From contig CAVZSH010000005.1 in assembly GCA_963777915.1 (NCBI GenBank), positions 620,001 through 684,000 on the forward strand: a DNA stretch of 64,000 nucleotides, read 5' to 3'. Made by a program: the position numbers and the translations under genes. Of the stretch, positions 46,047 through 53,448 are shown piece by piece (position 1 is the stretch's first letter; each line of letters starts with the position of its first letter). The notes beneath the pieces were generated by a model. The model was not told the origin of the DNA. It saw only the letters and a list, made by a program, of their open reading frames with translations, and made no database searches. The DNA is from CAVUPF01 sp963777915 (GTDB lineage Bacteria; Actinomycetota; Thermoleophilia; Solirubrobacterales; 70-9).

Positions 46047-46301
46047 ATGGCTGTCCGAATCAGACTCAGGCGCGTAGGCTCGAAGAAGAACCCGATCTGG
46101 CGGATCGTCGTCGCCGATAAGCGCTCGCCGCGCGACGGGCGCACGATCGAGACGATTGGCCGATACAACCCGCAGACTGAGCCTTCGCTGATCGAGCTCG
46201 ACGAGGAGCGCGCCCGCCACTGGCTCGAGCATGGCGCCCAACCCTCCGAGACGGTCGCCGGCCTGCTCCGCACCAAGGGCATTGCCGCCTCCGGTAGCTA
46301 A
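46047..46301 (+). CDS. rpsP: 30S ribosomal protein S16
   Basis: An 84-residue S16 with MAVRIRLRRVGSKKNPIWRI, DKRSPRDGRTIETIGRYNP and the ARHWLEHGAQPSETV helix. It opens the rpsP-khpA-trmD-rplS group. Confidence 0.96.
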   Translation: MAVRIRLRRVGSKKNPIWRIVVADKRSPRDGRTIETIGRYNPQTEPSLIELDEERARHWLEHGAQPSETVAGLLRTKGIAASGS

Positions 46302-46312
46302 CTAGGCCTGAC

Positions 46313-46543
46313 GTGACCGAGCTGCTCGAGTTCCTCGTCAGGGCGCTTGTCGAGGACCCGCAAGCCGTCGTCGTCGAGGAGTTGGAAGAGAACGGCGACT
46401 TGGTCTATGAGATAACGGTCGCCGAGGCTGACCTCGGCCGGGTGATCGGCAAGGGCGGGCGTGTCGCCAACGCGATTCGCACGATCGCCAAGGCCGCCGC
46501 GGTGCGGATCGGTCGCCGTGTCATAGTCGACATCCTCGATTGA
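46313..46543 (+). CDS. khpA: KH-domain RNA-binding protein KhpA
   Basis: A 76-residue single KH domain with the GKGG loop (ADLGRVIGKGGRVANAIRT). The family binds RNA and affects cell division and ribosome assembly in Gram-positive bacteria. The GTG start is close behind rpsP. The stop overlaps the TTG start of trmD; the usual rimM gene is absent between them. Confidence 0.93.
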   Translation: MTELLEFLVRALVEDPQAVVVEELEENGDLVYEITVAEADLGRVIGKGGRVANAIRTIAKAAAVRIGRRVIVDILD

Positions 46544-47217
46544 AGCTCGACATCTTCACCCTCTTTCCCGAGGCGTTCGACTGGTTTCAGTCGCAGCGGT
46601 CGGTTCAGAACGCGCTGGTCGCGGGGAGCGAGCTGCGGTTGTTCAACTATCGCGATACAACGCCGCTTGGGGCGGGGCAGGTCGACGATGCGCCTTATGG
46701 GGGAGGGGCGGGGATGGTGCTGCGGGTCGACGTGGTGGATGCGGCGCTGAGCGCCGCATATTCGAGTGGGGAGAGGCCTCGGGTCGTGCTGCTCTCGCCC
46801 ACCGGCAGGCTGCTGGACGACGAGTTGGCCGACGAGCTGACCGCTGAGCCTCATCTGGCGCTGCTATGCGGACGGTATGAGGGATTCGACGAGCGGGTGC
46901 ACGAGCACCTGGCCGATGAGGAGGTCTCGATCGGCCGCTACGTGCTGGCCGGGGGGGAGTTGGCGGCGATGGTCGTGGCGGACGTGGTGATGCGGAAGCT
47001 GCCTGGCGCCCTCGGCCATGAGCGCAGTGCCGTGGAGGAGTCGTTTAGCCGGGTTCTGGAGGGCGCTCCCGAGTACCCCCACTACACCCGCCCGCCGCTT
47101 TACCGCGGCTGGGGGATACCTGAGGTGCTGGTCTCCGGCGATCACGAGAGGGTCCGCGCGTGGCGGGCCGAGCAGAGTCGCGCCAGGGTCGAGAAGCTCG
47201 GCTCCGACCCGGAGTAG
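46540..47217 (+). CDS. trmD: tRNA guanine-37 N1-methyltransferase
   Basis: A 225-residue SPOUT methyltransferase that makes m1G37 in tRNA. Motifs are LDIFTLFPEAFDWF, DDAPYGGGAGMVLR, LLCGRYEGFDERV and SIGRYVLAGGELAAMV, followed by YTRPPLYRGWGIPEVL. The start is TTG inside the khpA stop (TTGA). Confidence 0.95.
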   Translation: MKLDIFTLFPEAFDWFQSQRSVQNALVAGSELRLFNYRDTTPLGAGQVDDAPYGGGAGMVLRVDVVDAALSAAYSSGERPRVVLLSPTGRLLDDELADELTAEPHLALLCGRYEGFDERVHEHLADEEVSIGRYVLAGGELAAMVVADVVMRKLPGALGHERSAVEESFSRVLEGAPEYPHYTRPPLYRGWGIPEVLVSGDHERVRAWRAEQSRARVEKLGSDPE

Positions 47218-47218
47218 C

Positions 47219-47224
47219 TACCAT
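47219..47224 (+). promoter_or_regulatory. -10 box for rplS
   Basis: TACCAT just after the trmD stop. It leaves a leader of about 45 bases before the ATG at 47276. Confidence 0.35.
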
Positions 47225-47230
47225 TCCGCC

Positions 47231-47268
47231 ACCGCGCGGCGTCCTGCGTCTGGGCCCGGCGGTTTTTT
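47231..47268 (+). terminator. hairpin and T-run in the rplS leader (possible attenuator)
   Basis: GC-rich sequence that can pair ACCGC (47231-47235) with GCGGT (47259-47263), or CCGCC with GGCGG slightly shifted, followed at once by six T residues. It stands between the -10 box and the rplS start, so it could attenuate rplS or terminate trmD transcripts. L19 leader regulation is known in other bacteria; this one is only structural inference. Confidence 0.4.
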
Positions 47269-47275
47269 CTCGCCA

Positions 47276-47923
47276 ATGAGCAGCGTCATCGACAGCATCG
47301 AGCGTCGTCAGCTGAGGCAGGGGCTTCCCTCCTTTAGCCCCGGCGATCGTGTGCGCGTCCACTTCCAGGTCGTCGAGGGCAGCCGCCGCCGCACCCAGGT
47401 CTTCGAGGGAATCGTCCTGCGTCGGCAAGGCTCCGGCGCCCGGGAGACCTTCACGGTCCGCAAGCAGTCTTTCGGGGTCGGGGTGGAGCGGACGTTCCCG
47501 CTGCACTCGCCGAAGATAGAGAAGCTGGAGATCGCCGCGCGTGGCGACGTGCGGCGGGCCAAGCTGTACTACCTGCGAGGCCGGATCGGCAAGGCAGCCC
47601 GGGTCGCCGAGCGGCGCTGGGGGATAGACGAGGAGCTGGTCTCGGCACCGGCCGTTGAGCCCGAGGCGGTCGACGCCGAGGGTGTGACCCGGGAGGAGGC
47701 CGAGGTCTCCGAGGCGACCGGAGCCGAGCAGGAGCCGGCCGCCAAAACCGACGCGCCGGAGGCAGAGCCTGAGACGGAGGCAGGGCTTGAGACTGAGGCA
47801 GGGCTTGAGACGGACGCCGAGGCGCCCGAGGCTGGGGAGACCGAGGACACCGCCGCGGCGCAGGATGCCGAGGATGAGGAGCCGGCTGAAGAGGTCGGCG
47901 ACTCCGGCGAGGACTCGGACTGA
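47276..47923 (+). CDS. rplS: 50S ribosomal protein L19 with long acidic tail
   Basis: Residues 1-115 are a normal L19 (SSVIDSIERRQLRQGLP, FEGIVLRRQGSGARETFTVRK, KIEKLEIAARGDVRRAKLYYLR). After that comes a tail of about 100 residues made mostly of Glu, Ala, Asp and Thr, including tandem repeats. L19 is usually 110-125 residues, so the tail nearly doubles it. Such acidic tails would project from the ribosome surface. The start ATG at 47276 fits the L19 N terminus. Confidence 0.93.
   Translation: MSSVIDSIERRQLRQGLPSFSPGDRVRVHFQVVEGSRRRTQVFEGIVLRRQGSGARETFTVRKQSFGVGVERTFPLHSPKIEKLEIAARGDVRRAKLYYLRGRIGKAARVAERRWGIDEELVSAPAVEPEAVDAEGVTREEAEVSEATGAEQEPAAKTDAPEAEPETEAGLETEAGLETDAEAPEAGETEDTAAAQDAEDEEPAEEVGDSGEDSD
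47771..47815 (+). repeat. 18-base tandem repeat in the rplS tail
   Basis: Two and a half copies of an 18-base unit (GAGACNGAGGCAGGGCTT), coding ETEAGL repeats. It suggests slippage-driven growth of the acidic tail. Confidence 0.8.
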
Positions 47924-48558
47924 GACCCTCGATCCCCAAGCCGAAGAGTAGAGCCGGCGGGCTGGTCGAGCTGGTCGTCATCGTCGCGCTGGCGCTGGGG
48001 TTGGCGCTTGGTATTCAGGCCTGGATCGTCAAGCCCTACCAGATCCCCTCGCAGTCGATGGAACCCACCCTGATCGTCGGACAGCGGGTCCTGGTCAACC
48101 GCTTTATTTACCACTTCACCAACCCCGAAATCGGCGACATCGTTGTCTTCCACCCGCCTGCGGGAGCCGACAGCGGTACAGAATGCGGCGTCACCATCCA
48201 CGGTCGCCAGCCCTCCGAAGTCGGCGAGCCCTGCCCACAGCCGACCAAAGCCGAGTCCAGTCAGAACTTCATCAAGCGGATCGTCGCCGGGCCGGGCGAT
48301 ACGGTCAGCATCCGCGAAGGGCACCCTGTAGTCAACGGGGTGGAGAAGAAGAGCGAACCGTACACGAACCCCTGCGGCAACGGGGCCGATTGCGACCTGC
48401 CAAAGCCGATCACCGTTCCGCCCGGCTACTACTTCATGATGGGGGACAACCGTGGGGCAAGCGACGACAGCCGTTTCTGGGGTCCCATCCCCCGAAGTTG
48501 GATCATCGGCAAGGCCTTCGCCACCTACTGGCCCCCGGACCGCATCGGTCTCCTCTAA
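47920..48558 (+). CDS. lepB: signal peptidase I, non-canonical start
   Basis: A membrane serine protease that removes signal peptides. The catalytic Ser is in QIPSQSMEPTL and the Lys in NFIKRIVAGPGD; MMGDNRGASDDSRFWGPI is the conserved C-terminal box. The membrane helix (LVELVVIVALALGLALGIQAW) is encoded upstream of the first ordinary start, a TTG at 48001. No ATG, GTG or TTG exists in frame between the stop at 47887 and 48001. The CTG at 47920 overlaps the rplS stop as CTGA and has GAGGA six bases upstream, so I use it (212 residues). Counting from it, the catalytic pair would be Ser46 and Lys119. Confidence 0.85.
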   Translation: MRPSIPKPKSRAGGLVELVVIVALALGLALGIQAWIVKPYQIPSQSMEPTLIVGQRVLVNRFIYHFTNPEIGDIVVFHPPAGADSGTECGVTIHGRQPSEVGEPCPQPTKAESSQNFIKRIVAGPGDTVSIREGHPVVNGVEKKSEPYTNPCGNGADCDLPKPITVPPGYYFMMGDNRGASDDSRFWGPIPRSWIIGKAFATYWPPDRIGLL

Positions 48559-49225
48559 GGGCCGGTCTCACCGCCGTAGGCTGGCGCGGACCCGCCGTCT
48601 ATTCAGCTTCGACCGCGGGCTCGGGAGCCGTCTTGTCGCCGGCGCCGATGAGGCCGGCCGAGGGTGTCTGGCCGGGCCACTGGTCGCTGCCGCGGTCCTG
48701 CTCGACTACGAAGCGCTCTCCCACACCGATCGCCGCTCCCTGGCCGGACTGCACGACTCCAAGCAGATGACCGCCGAGCGCCGCGAGGAGATCTACCCAA
48801 GCGTGCTGGGGGCGGCGGCCCGGGTCAGCGTCGTGGTGCGATGCGTTGGGGGGATTGACAAGCGCGGCCTGCACGTCACCAACATCGAGGCCCTGGCGGG
48901 AGCCCTGGAGCGGCTGGAGCCGCCCGCCGGGACGACCTGTCTGGTCGACGGCTTCTCTTTGCCCGGCTGTCGGGTGCCGCACCGCGCGGTGATCGAAGGA
49001 GACGCGACCAGCGCGGCCATCGCGGCTGCCTCGGTCCTCGCCAAGGTGACCCGCGATCGCTACATGTGCGCTGCCGCCGGCGTGCACCCGGGCTGGGGCT
49101 TCGAGGAGCACGTCGGCTACTCGACCCCCGAGCATCGCGAGGCAATTGGCCGGATCGGGATATCGCCCCTTCACCGCCGCTCCTTCCGCTCGGTCGCTTA
49201 CAGCCAGCTCGAGTTCGCCAGCTAA
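48452..49225 (+). CDS. rnhB: ribonuclease HII, start uncertain
   Basis: The enzyme core starts at LVAGADEAGRGCLAGPLVAAAV (first catalytic Asp-Glu) near 48639 and includes LHDSKQMTAERREE, VDGFSLPGCR and EGDATSAAIAAASVLAKV. It removes RNA primers and misinserted ribonucleotides. The only conventional start in frame is the GTG at 48452, deep inside lepB, which would add some 60 residues without homology. A TAGGCT box at 48577-48582 suggests initiation near 48581-48600, where only CTG (48581) is available. Confidence 0.85.
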   Translation: MGQATTAVSGVPSPEVGSSARPSPPTGPRTASVSSKGRSHRRRLARTRRLFSFDRGLGSRLVAGADEAGRGCLAGPLVAAAVLLDYEALSHTDRRSLAGLHDSKQMTAERREEIYPSVLGAAARVSVVVRCVGGIDKRGLHVTNIEALAGALERLEPPAGTTCLVDGFSLPGCRVPHRAVIEGDATSAAIAAASVLAKVTRDRYMCAAAGVHPGWGFEEHVGYSTPEHREAIGRIGISPLHRRSFRSVAYSQLEFAS

Positions 49226-49286
49226 GCCATTCCGGCGCTCACGGTTCCCTCTCGCCGCCTCGACGCTCGAAGCTGCGGCGCGCCTT

Positions 49287-49292
49287 TAGTCT
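49287..49292 (+). promoter_or_regulatory. -10 box for thiD
   Basis: TAGTCT with a 6-base gap to the GTG at 49299. Confidence 0.5.
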
Positions 49293-49298
49293 GCGGGC

Positions 49299-50120
49299 GT
49301 GGATTCACGGCGCATACCAGCCGTCTTGTCGATCGCCGGCTCTGACTCCGGCGCCGGCGCCGGGATCCAGGCGGACCTGAAGGCTTTCGCCCGTTGCGGG
49401 GTCTACGGCATGACCGCGATCACCGCGATCACCGCCCAGAACACCGTCGGCGTCGAGGCGATCGAGGCGGTTTCGCCGACGATGATCGTCGCCCAGGTGC
49501 GCGCTGTTGTCGGGGACATCGGCGTCGACGCAGTAAAGATCGGGATGCTCGGCAATGCGGCGACGGTAGACGCGGTCGTCGCGGCGCTGGGATTGGTCGG
49601 CGACGTCCCGGTCGTGGTCGACCCGGTGATGGTCGCCGAGAGCGGCGCAACGCTGCTCGACGAGGAAGCACGGCGGGCGCTGGTCGAGCAGCTGCTGCCG
49701 CTTGCCACGGTCCTCACGCCGAATATCTTGGAGGCGAGGGAGCTGACCAGGGCGGGGATCCAAAGCTCGCAGGAGGACCTCGCTCGCGAGGTGCTGGCGC
49801 TGGGGCCACGAACGGTGGTCGTTACCGGCGGACACAGCAACGCAGTAGTCGATGTCTTCTTCGACGGAAATGAGTCGGTCGCAATCGAGGGCGAGCGGCA
49901 TCGCGAGGGCGCTTCGCATGGCTCAGGCTGTACGCACTCGTCGGCACTCGCCGCCTTTCTGGCGCGTGGAGAGACGCCCCTGGAGGCGGCCCGCAAGGCC
50001 CGGAAGATCGCCTCGGCAGCGGTCGGCGGCGGGCTCAGGGAGATCGGCGCCGGGGCGGGTCCGGTCGACGTGCTCGGTCTCGCCGCTGGTGCTCGCGACG
50101 ACATCGGGTTAACCGGCTGA
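49299..50120 (+). CDS. thiD: hydroxymethylpyrimidine/phosphomethylpyrimidine kinase
   Basis: A 273-residue ribokinase-fold enzyme of thiamine synthesis. Motifs are AGSDSGAGAGIQADLKAFA, ITAQNTVGV, VVDPVMVAESGATLL and HGSGCTHSSALAAFLA. It phosphorylates HMP and HMP-phosphate. No TPP riboswitch fits upstream because the promoter lies at the start codon. Confidence 0.95.
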   Translation: MDSRRIPAVLSIAGSDSGAGAGIQADLKAFARCGVYGMTAITAITAQNTVGVEAIEAVSPTMIVAQVRAVVGDIGVDAVKIGMLGNAATVDAVVAALGLVGDVPVVVDPVMVAESGATLLDEEARRALVEQLLPLATVLTPNILEARELTRAGIQSSQEDLAREVLALGPRTVVVTGGHSNAVVDVFFDGNESVAIEGERHREGASHGSGCTHSSALAAFLARGETPLEAARKARKIASAAVGGGLREIGAGAGPVDVLGLAAGARDDIGLTG

Positions 50121-50121
50121 C

Positions 50122-50127
50122 TAGATT
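50122..50127 (+). promoter_or_regulatory. -10 box for ilvD
   Basis: TAGATT with a 6-base gap to the ATG at 50134. Confidence 0.5.
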
Positions 50128-50133
50128 CATCCA

Positions 50134-51828
50134 ATGAGCACGAACCACAGCACGACGAGCAGTCCACCGCGCCCGCGCTCCAGCGTGCTCTTCGACGGTC
50201 CCGACCGCGCTGCAGCGCGCGCCTACATGAAGGGCATCGGCTTCGATGACGATGCCCTTGGCCGACCGACCATCGGGATCGCCAACACCTGGACTGATGC
50301 GATGCCCTGCAACTTCCATCTGCGCGGCCTCGCCGAGCACGTCAAGGCGGGTGTGCGGGCAGCAGGGGGCACTCCGATGGAGTTCAACACCATCGCGATC
50401 TCCGACGGAATCTCAATGGGGACCGAGGGGATGAAGACCTCGCTGATCAGCCGAGAGACGATCGCCGACTCGATCGAGCTGATGGCCCGCGGCTACCAGT
50501 TCGACGCGATGGTGGCGCTCTCGGGCTGCGACAAGACCATCCCGGGCTGCGTGATGGCCCTTGCCCGGCTCGACGTGCCCTCGGTGATGCTCTACGGCGG
50601 CTCGATCGCCCCCGGTCACTGGAACGGCCACGACGTAACGATCCTCGATGTCTTCGAGGCGATTGGCACTCACGCGGCGGGCAAGATGAGCGACGAGGAC
50701 CTGCACGACCTGGAGGGCGCTGCCAGTCCCGGGGCCGGCGCCTGCGGCGGCCAGTTCACCGCCAACACGATGGCCTGCGCCTTCGAGGCGCTGGGGATCA
50801 GCCCGGGCGGCTCGGCGATGGTCCCAGCCGAAGACGATGAGAAGGGAACCGTCGCCGAGAAGATCGGCGAGCTGGTGATGAGGGTGTTGATGGATGACCT
50901 GCGGCCAAGCCGGGTGATTACCCGCGACTCGCTGGAGAACGCGATCGCCTGTGTCTGCGCCTCGGGCGGCTCCACCAACGGTGTCCTTCACCTCCTCGCC
51001 GTCGCCCGCGAGGCCGGGATCGAGCTCGACATCGATGACTTCGAGCGGATATCTCGCGGCACTCCGCTACTCGCCGACCTCAAGCCCGGCGGGCGCTTTG
51101 TCGCCACCGATCTCTACCGGGCCGGCGGCGTGCCGCTGATCCTCAAACGGCTAGCCGAGGCTGGCATCCTGCACGGCGACGCGATCACGGTCAGCGGACG
51201 CACGATCGGCGAAGAGGCCGAGGCGGCGATCGAGGCCGAGGGCCAGGAGGTGATCCGGCCGGCCTCGGACCCGCTGAAGCCAGAGGGCGGCCTGGCGATC
51301 ATGCGTGGCAACCTTGCCCCGGAAGGTGCCGTGGTCAAGCTCGCCGGCACCGAGCGCACCAAGCAGGTCGGGCCGGCCCGCGTCTTCGGGTCAGAGGAGG
51401 AGTGCTTCCGGGCGGTCAAGGATCGGCAGATCCTGCCGGGCGACATCGTCGTGATCCGCAACGAGGGTCCGGCAGGCGGTCCAGGGATGCGGGAGATGCT
51501 GCAGGTGACCGCAGCGATCGTTGGTGAGGGCCTGGGCGAGGAGGTGGCGCTGCTTACGGACGGGCGCTTCTCCGGCGCGACCCGCGGGTTAATGGCCGGC
51601 CACGTCGCTCCAGAGGCGGTCAAGGGCGGGCCGATTGCCGCGGTGCGCGAGGGGGATGAGATCAGCTTCGATGTCACTGCCCGCCGCCTCGACGTCGCCC
51701 TCTCAGATGAGGAGATCGCCAGGCGGATAGAGGAATACGAGACCCCTGAGCCAGCCTATAGCCGAGGCGTGATGGCCAAGTACGCGGCCACGGTCAGCTC
51801 GGCGGCGCAGGGCGCGATCATCGCTTAG
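50134..51828 (+). CDS. ilvD: dihydroxy-acid dehydratase
   Basis: A 564-residue iron-sulfur dehydratase of branched-chain amino acid synthesis. Cluster cysteines lie in SGCDKTIPGCVMAL and GAGACGGQFTANTMACAFE, with the C-terminal ALLTDGRFSGATRGLMAGHV. It is the last core gene before the accessory island. Confidence 0.96.
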   Translation: MSTNHSTTSSPPRPRSSVLFDGPDRAAARAYMKGIGFDDDALGRPTIGIANTWTDAMPCNFHLRGLAEHVKAGVRAAGGTPMEFNTIAISDGISMGTEGMKTSLISRETIADSIELMARGYQFDAMVALSGCDKTIPGCVMALARLDVPSVMLYGGSIAPGHWNGHDVTILDVFEAIGTHAAGKMSDEDLHDLEGAASPGAGACGGQFTANTMACAFEALGISPGGSAMVPAEDDEKGTVAEKIGELVMRVLMDDLRPSRVITRDSLENAIACVCASGGSTNGVLHLLAVAREAGIELDIDDFERISRGTPLLADLKPGGRFVATDLYRAGGVPLILKRLAEAGILHGDAITVSGRTIGEEAEAAIEAEGQEVIRPASDPLKPEGGLAIMRGNLAPEGAVVKLAGTERTKQVGPARVFGSEEECFRAVKDRQILPGDIVVIRNEGPAGGPGMREMLQVTAAIVGEGLGEEVALLTDGRFSGATRGLMAGHVAPEAVKGGPIAAVREGDEISFDVTARRLDVALSDEEIARRIEEYETPEPAYSRGVMAKYAATVSSAAQGAIIA

Positions 51829-51894
51829 CTCTTTGAGAACTCGTCGAGCAGGGCGTTGAAGCGCGGGCGCTCGGGGCCAATCCTGCCGTCAGCC

Positions 51895-51927
51895 CTCCGA
51901 GATCAGGTCGGGATTTAGATCTCGGAG
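51895..51927 (+). terminator. 10-base inverted repeat downstream of ilvD
   Basis: Perfect arms CTCCGAGATC and GATCTCGGAG around a 13-base loop, about 65 bases after the ilvD stop. There is no clear T-run. The rest of the gap from 51828 to 52093 shows only a short minus-strand open stretch next to ilvD that looks like a decayed gene end. Confidence 0.5.
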
Positions 51928-52093
51928 TGGTGCCATATGCGTCGGCTGTCTACAGGGGTCAGCAGAGCGGGGGCTGTGCCGTTGGGTCCTGGTCGCTGGT
52001 CTGTTGCGAGCGCCTGGGTTGCAGCGCGATTCCGGATCACCAGTCCACCGCTGACGCTGATCGCCAGTTCCAAGCGCCCCCCGGCAGGTTCAA

Positions 52094-52483
52094 TCAGCGT
52101 CGCAGGTCGACTACCTCGCAGCTGCGCTCCCCGATCCGCTCGATGATCTCTGGGTCACCGCTCATCAGCGCAGCGCCGAGGCGCTCCGCGGTCGCCACGC
52201 AGAAGGCGTCGGCGTAGGAGAGGCCGCCAAGGGACTTGATCGCAGCGGCGTCGCGGACCAGCTGCCAGTCGGGGTCGATGACGCGCAGCTCCTGGCGGAC
52301 TGCCTCGATCGTCTCGCCGCCGCCATCGAGGCCCCGCGCTCGCATTTCCAGATCAAGCGCCTCGCCGAGGTTCACCGAGCAGATCGCCGCGCCCTGCTCA
52401 ATCCATGCCTCGCGCACCCGCTCGGCCGGCGGCTCATCGCGCAGGTGGGCGATCAGGGCCCAGGTGTCAAGGACGACCGTCAA
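52094..52483 (-). CDS. vapC: PIN-domain toxin VapC
   Basis: A 129-residue PIN ribonuclease. The acidic residues are Asp6 in TVVLDTWAL, Glu in VNLGEALDLE, Asp in LSYADAFCVATAE and Asp in LMSGDPEI. It is expected to cut RNA when its antitoxin is lost. The TTG start overlaps the end of the antitoxin gene by 17 bases, as usual for vapBC operons. Confidence 0.88.
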   Translation of the reverse strand: MTVVLDTWALIAHLRDEPPAERVREAWIEQGAAICSVNLGEALDLEMRARGLDGGGETIEAVRQELRVIDPDWQLVRDAAAIKSLGGLSYADAFCVATAERLGAALMSGDPEIIERIGERSCEVVDLRR

Positions 52484-52754
52484 GCAGCCTTTTAGCCTGA
52501 CGCTCCTCGCGCTTTCGCTCCTCGCGCCGCTCGGCGAGCAGCTCCTCGGTGCCGAGTCCTGGAATCCCCGCCCAGGCGCCGCGCAGGGATTCGATTCGCT
52601 CTCGCCGCGATTGCGGGTCATCGGTCACCCGCCGCACCCGCACGTCGGTTCCATCGGGCTCGAAGACCACCTCATCACCGGGCTTGATCCCGATCTCCTC
52701 GCGAATCGCCTTCGGGATCACAACCTGGCCTTTGGTTCCGACCTTGTGAGTCAT
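52467..52754 (-). CDS. vapB: AbrB/SpoVT-type antitoxin VapB
   Basis: A 95-residue antitoxin. Residues 1-45 are a swapped-hairpin AbrB DNA-binding domain (VGTKGQVVIPKAIREEIGIK, PGDEVVFEPDG). The C-terminal 45 residues are charged and would wrap the toxin. It lies upstream of vapC in the operon. A palindrome over its start is a likely operator. Confidence 0.88.
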   Translation of the reverse strand: MTHKVGTKGQVVIPKAIREEIGIKPGDEVVFEPDGTDVRVRRVTDDPQSRRERIESLRGAWAGIPGLGTEELLAERREERKREERQAKRLLDGRP

Positions 52755-52768
52755 ACCGCCAGTATGAC
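52750..52768 (-). promoter_or_regulatory. palindromic operator over the vapB start
   Basis: Perfect seven-base arms GTCATAC and GTATGAC separated by five bases, covering both the start codon and the -10 box of vapB. Self-repression by VapBC at such a site is typical. Confidence 0.55.
52761..52766 (-). promoter_or_regulatory. -10 box for vapBC (first pair)
   Basis: On the minus strand CATACT, six bases before the ATG at 52754, within the palindrome. Confidence 0.4.
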
Positions 52769-52864
52769 GTGAATCCCAGGGTCCTCGACAAAGGAGCGCC
52801 CGACACAGCACCAGACACAACTCCGACCCACTTTGACCAGCCGACCTAACCGCCATTTCAGGCT

Positions 52865-52973
52865 GACTGGCGCATGAGTGGCACACGGCGAAATCTAAAG
52901 AGCCGCAAACCGCTTCAAAAAGCCAATTATGCGTACCCCATCCGTTCCAGTACCGGGATCTCGCGGATCTGCG
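52865..52973 (+). repeat. attachment-site direct repeat, left/inner copy
   Basis: 109 bases that match 58391-58499 with six differences by my alignment. The right part (about 52929-52973) repeats the last 14 codons of the folate cyclo-ligase gene, including its stop; the left part repeats the integrase 3' end region. It lies in the gene-free stretch 52755-53193, which also holds the hairpin at 53021 and the short repeat at 53058. Confidence 0.85.
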
Positions 52974-53020
52974 TCGTATTGCCCGAGTATGAGAGATTCC
53001 GCATTCTAGAGCCAAATCTT

Positions 53021-53048
53021 AGCCGGTTATGTCCGGCTGTAACCGGCT
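53021..53048 (+). terminator. 9-base hairpin in the left end of the element
   Basis: Perfect arms AGCCGGTTA and TAACCGGCT with a ten-base loop, followed by ATTTT. It could end transcription across the element boundary or be a recombinase arm site. Confidence 0.5.
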
Positions 53049-53057
53049 ATTTTCGTG

Positions 53058-53084
53058 TCTGACTGGCGCATGACTGGCGCATGA
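53058..53084 (+). repeat. short tandem repeat shared with the integrase 3' end
   Basis: Two copies of ACTGGCGCATG. The same doubled motif ends the integrase gene at 58376-58403, and a single copy begins the repeat at 52865. Confidence 0.7.
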
Positions 53085-53180
53085 ACTCACCGTTCCGACG
53101 ATGTGATCGTCGGAGTCCCCAGGATGGTCGCAGTCTTGCGCAGGATCGGCGTCGAGTCCGTCGTCTCGCCTGCCTGCCTC

Positions 53181-53186
53181 TAAACT
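53181..53186 (+). promoter_or_regulatory. -10 box for the second vapBC pair
   Basis: TAAACT with a 7-base gap to the ATG at 53194. Confidence 0.5.
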
Positions 53187-53193
53187 TTGGTTG

Positions 53194-53448
53194 ATGGCCG
53201 CGCGCGACCGCGTAATCCACGTCACTCCCGATGCCTATGACCGCCTTGCCCATGAGGCCGGGCGGCGCGGCGTGCCGCCCGATGCTCTCGCCGATCAGCT
53301 GCTCGCAGCAGAGCTTTCGCCGCTGAAGGCCGACTTGGAGGCCATCCTGGGTGATTTGGCCGAGATTCGCAGTCGCGTACGGGGGAGCGTCGATGCGGTC
53401 GCTGTCGTCCGTGAGGGCCGCGAAGAGCTTGATCGCCGCGGACTTTGA
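53194..53448 (+). CDS. putative antitoxin of a PIN toxin
   Basis: An 84-residue acidic protein with a ribbon-helix-helix-like N terminus (ARDRVIHVTPDAYDRLAHEA) and a charged helical C terminus. Its stop overlaps the toxin TTG start (TTGA), the standard antitoxin-toxin order. The family is not certain. The leaderless -10 box selects the ATG at 53194 over the TTG at 53191. Confidence 0.75.
   Translation: MAARDRVIHVTPDAYDRLAHEAGRRGVPPDALADQLLAAELSPLKADLEAILGDLAEIRSRVRGSVDAVAVVREGREELDRRGL

Noticed and set aside
51825..51900. Minus-strand fragment GRIGPERPRFNALLDEFSKS ending at ilvD
   Set aside because: Looks like a gene end but a stop lies 25 codons upstream and no family is recognised; too short to call beyond a possible remnant.
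53000..53090. Short repeats that might be a CRISPR array
   Set aside because: Only two 11-13 base units without spacers of constant length; they belong to the integrase/att repeat family.
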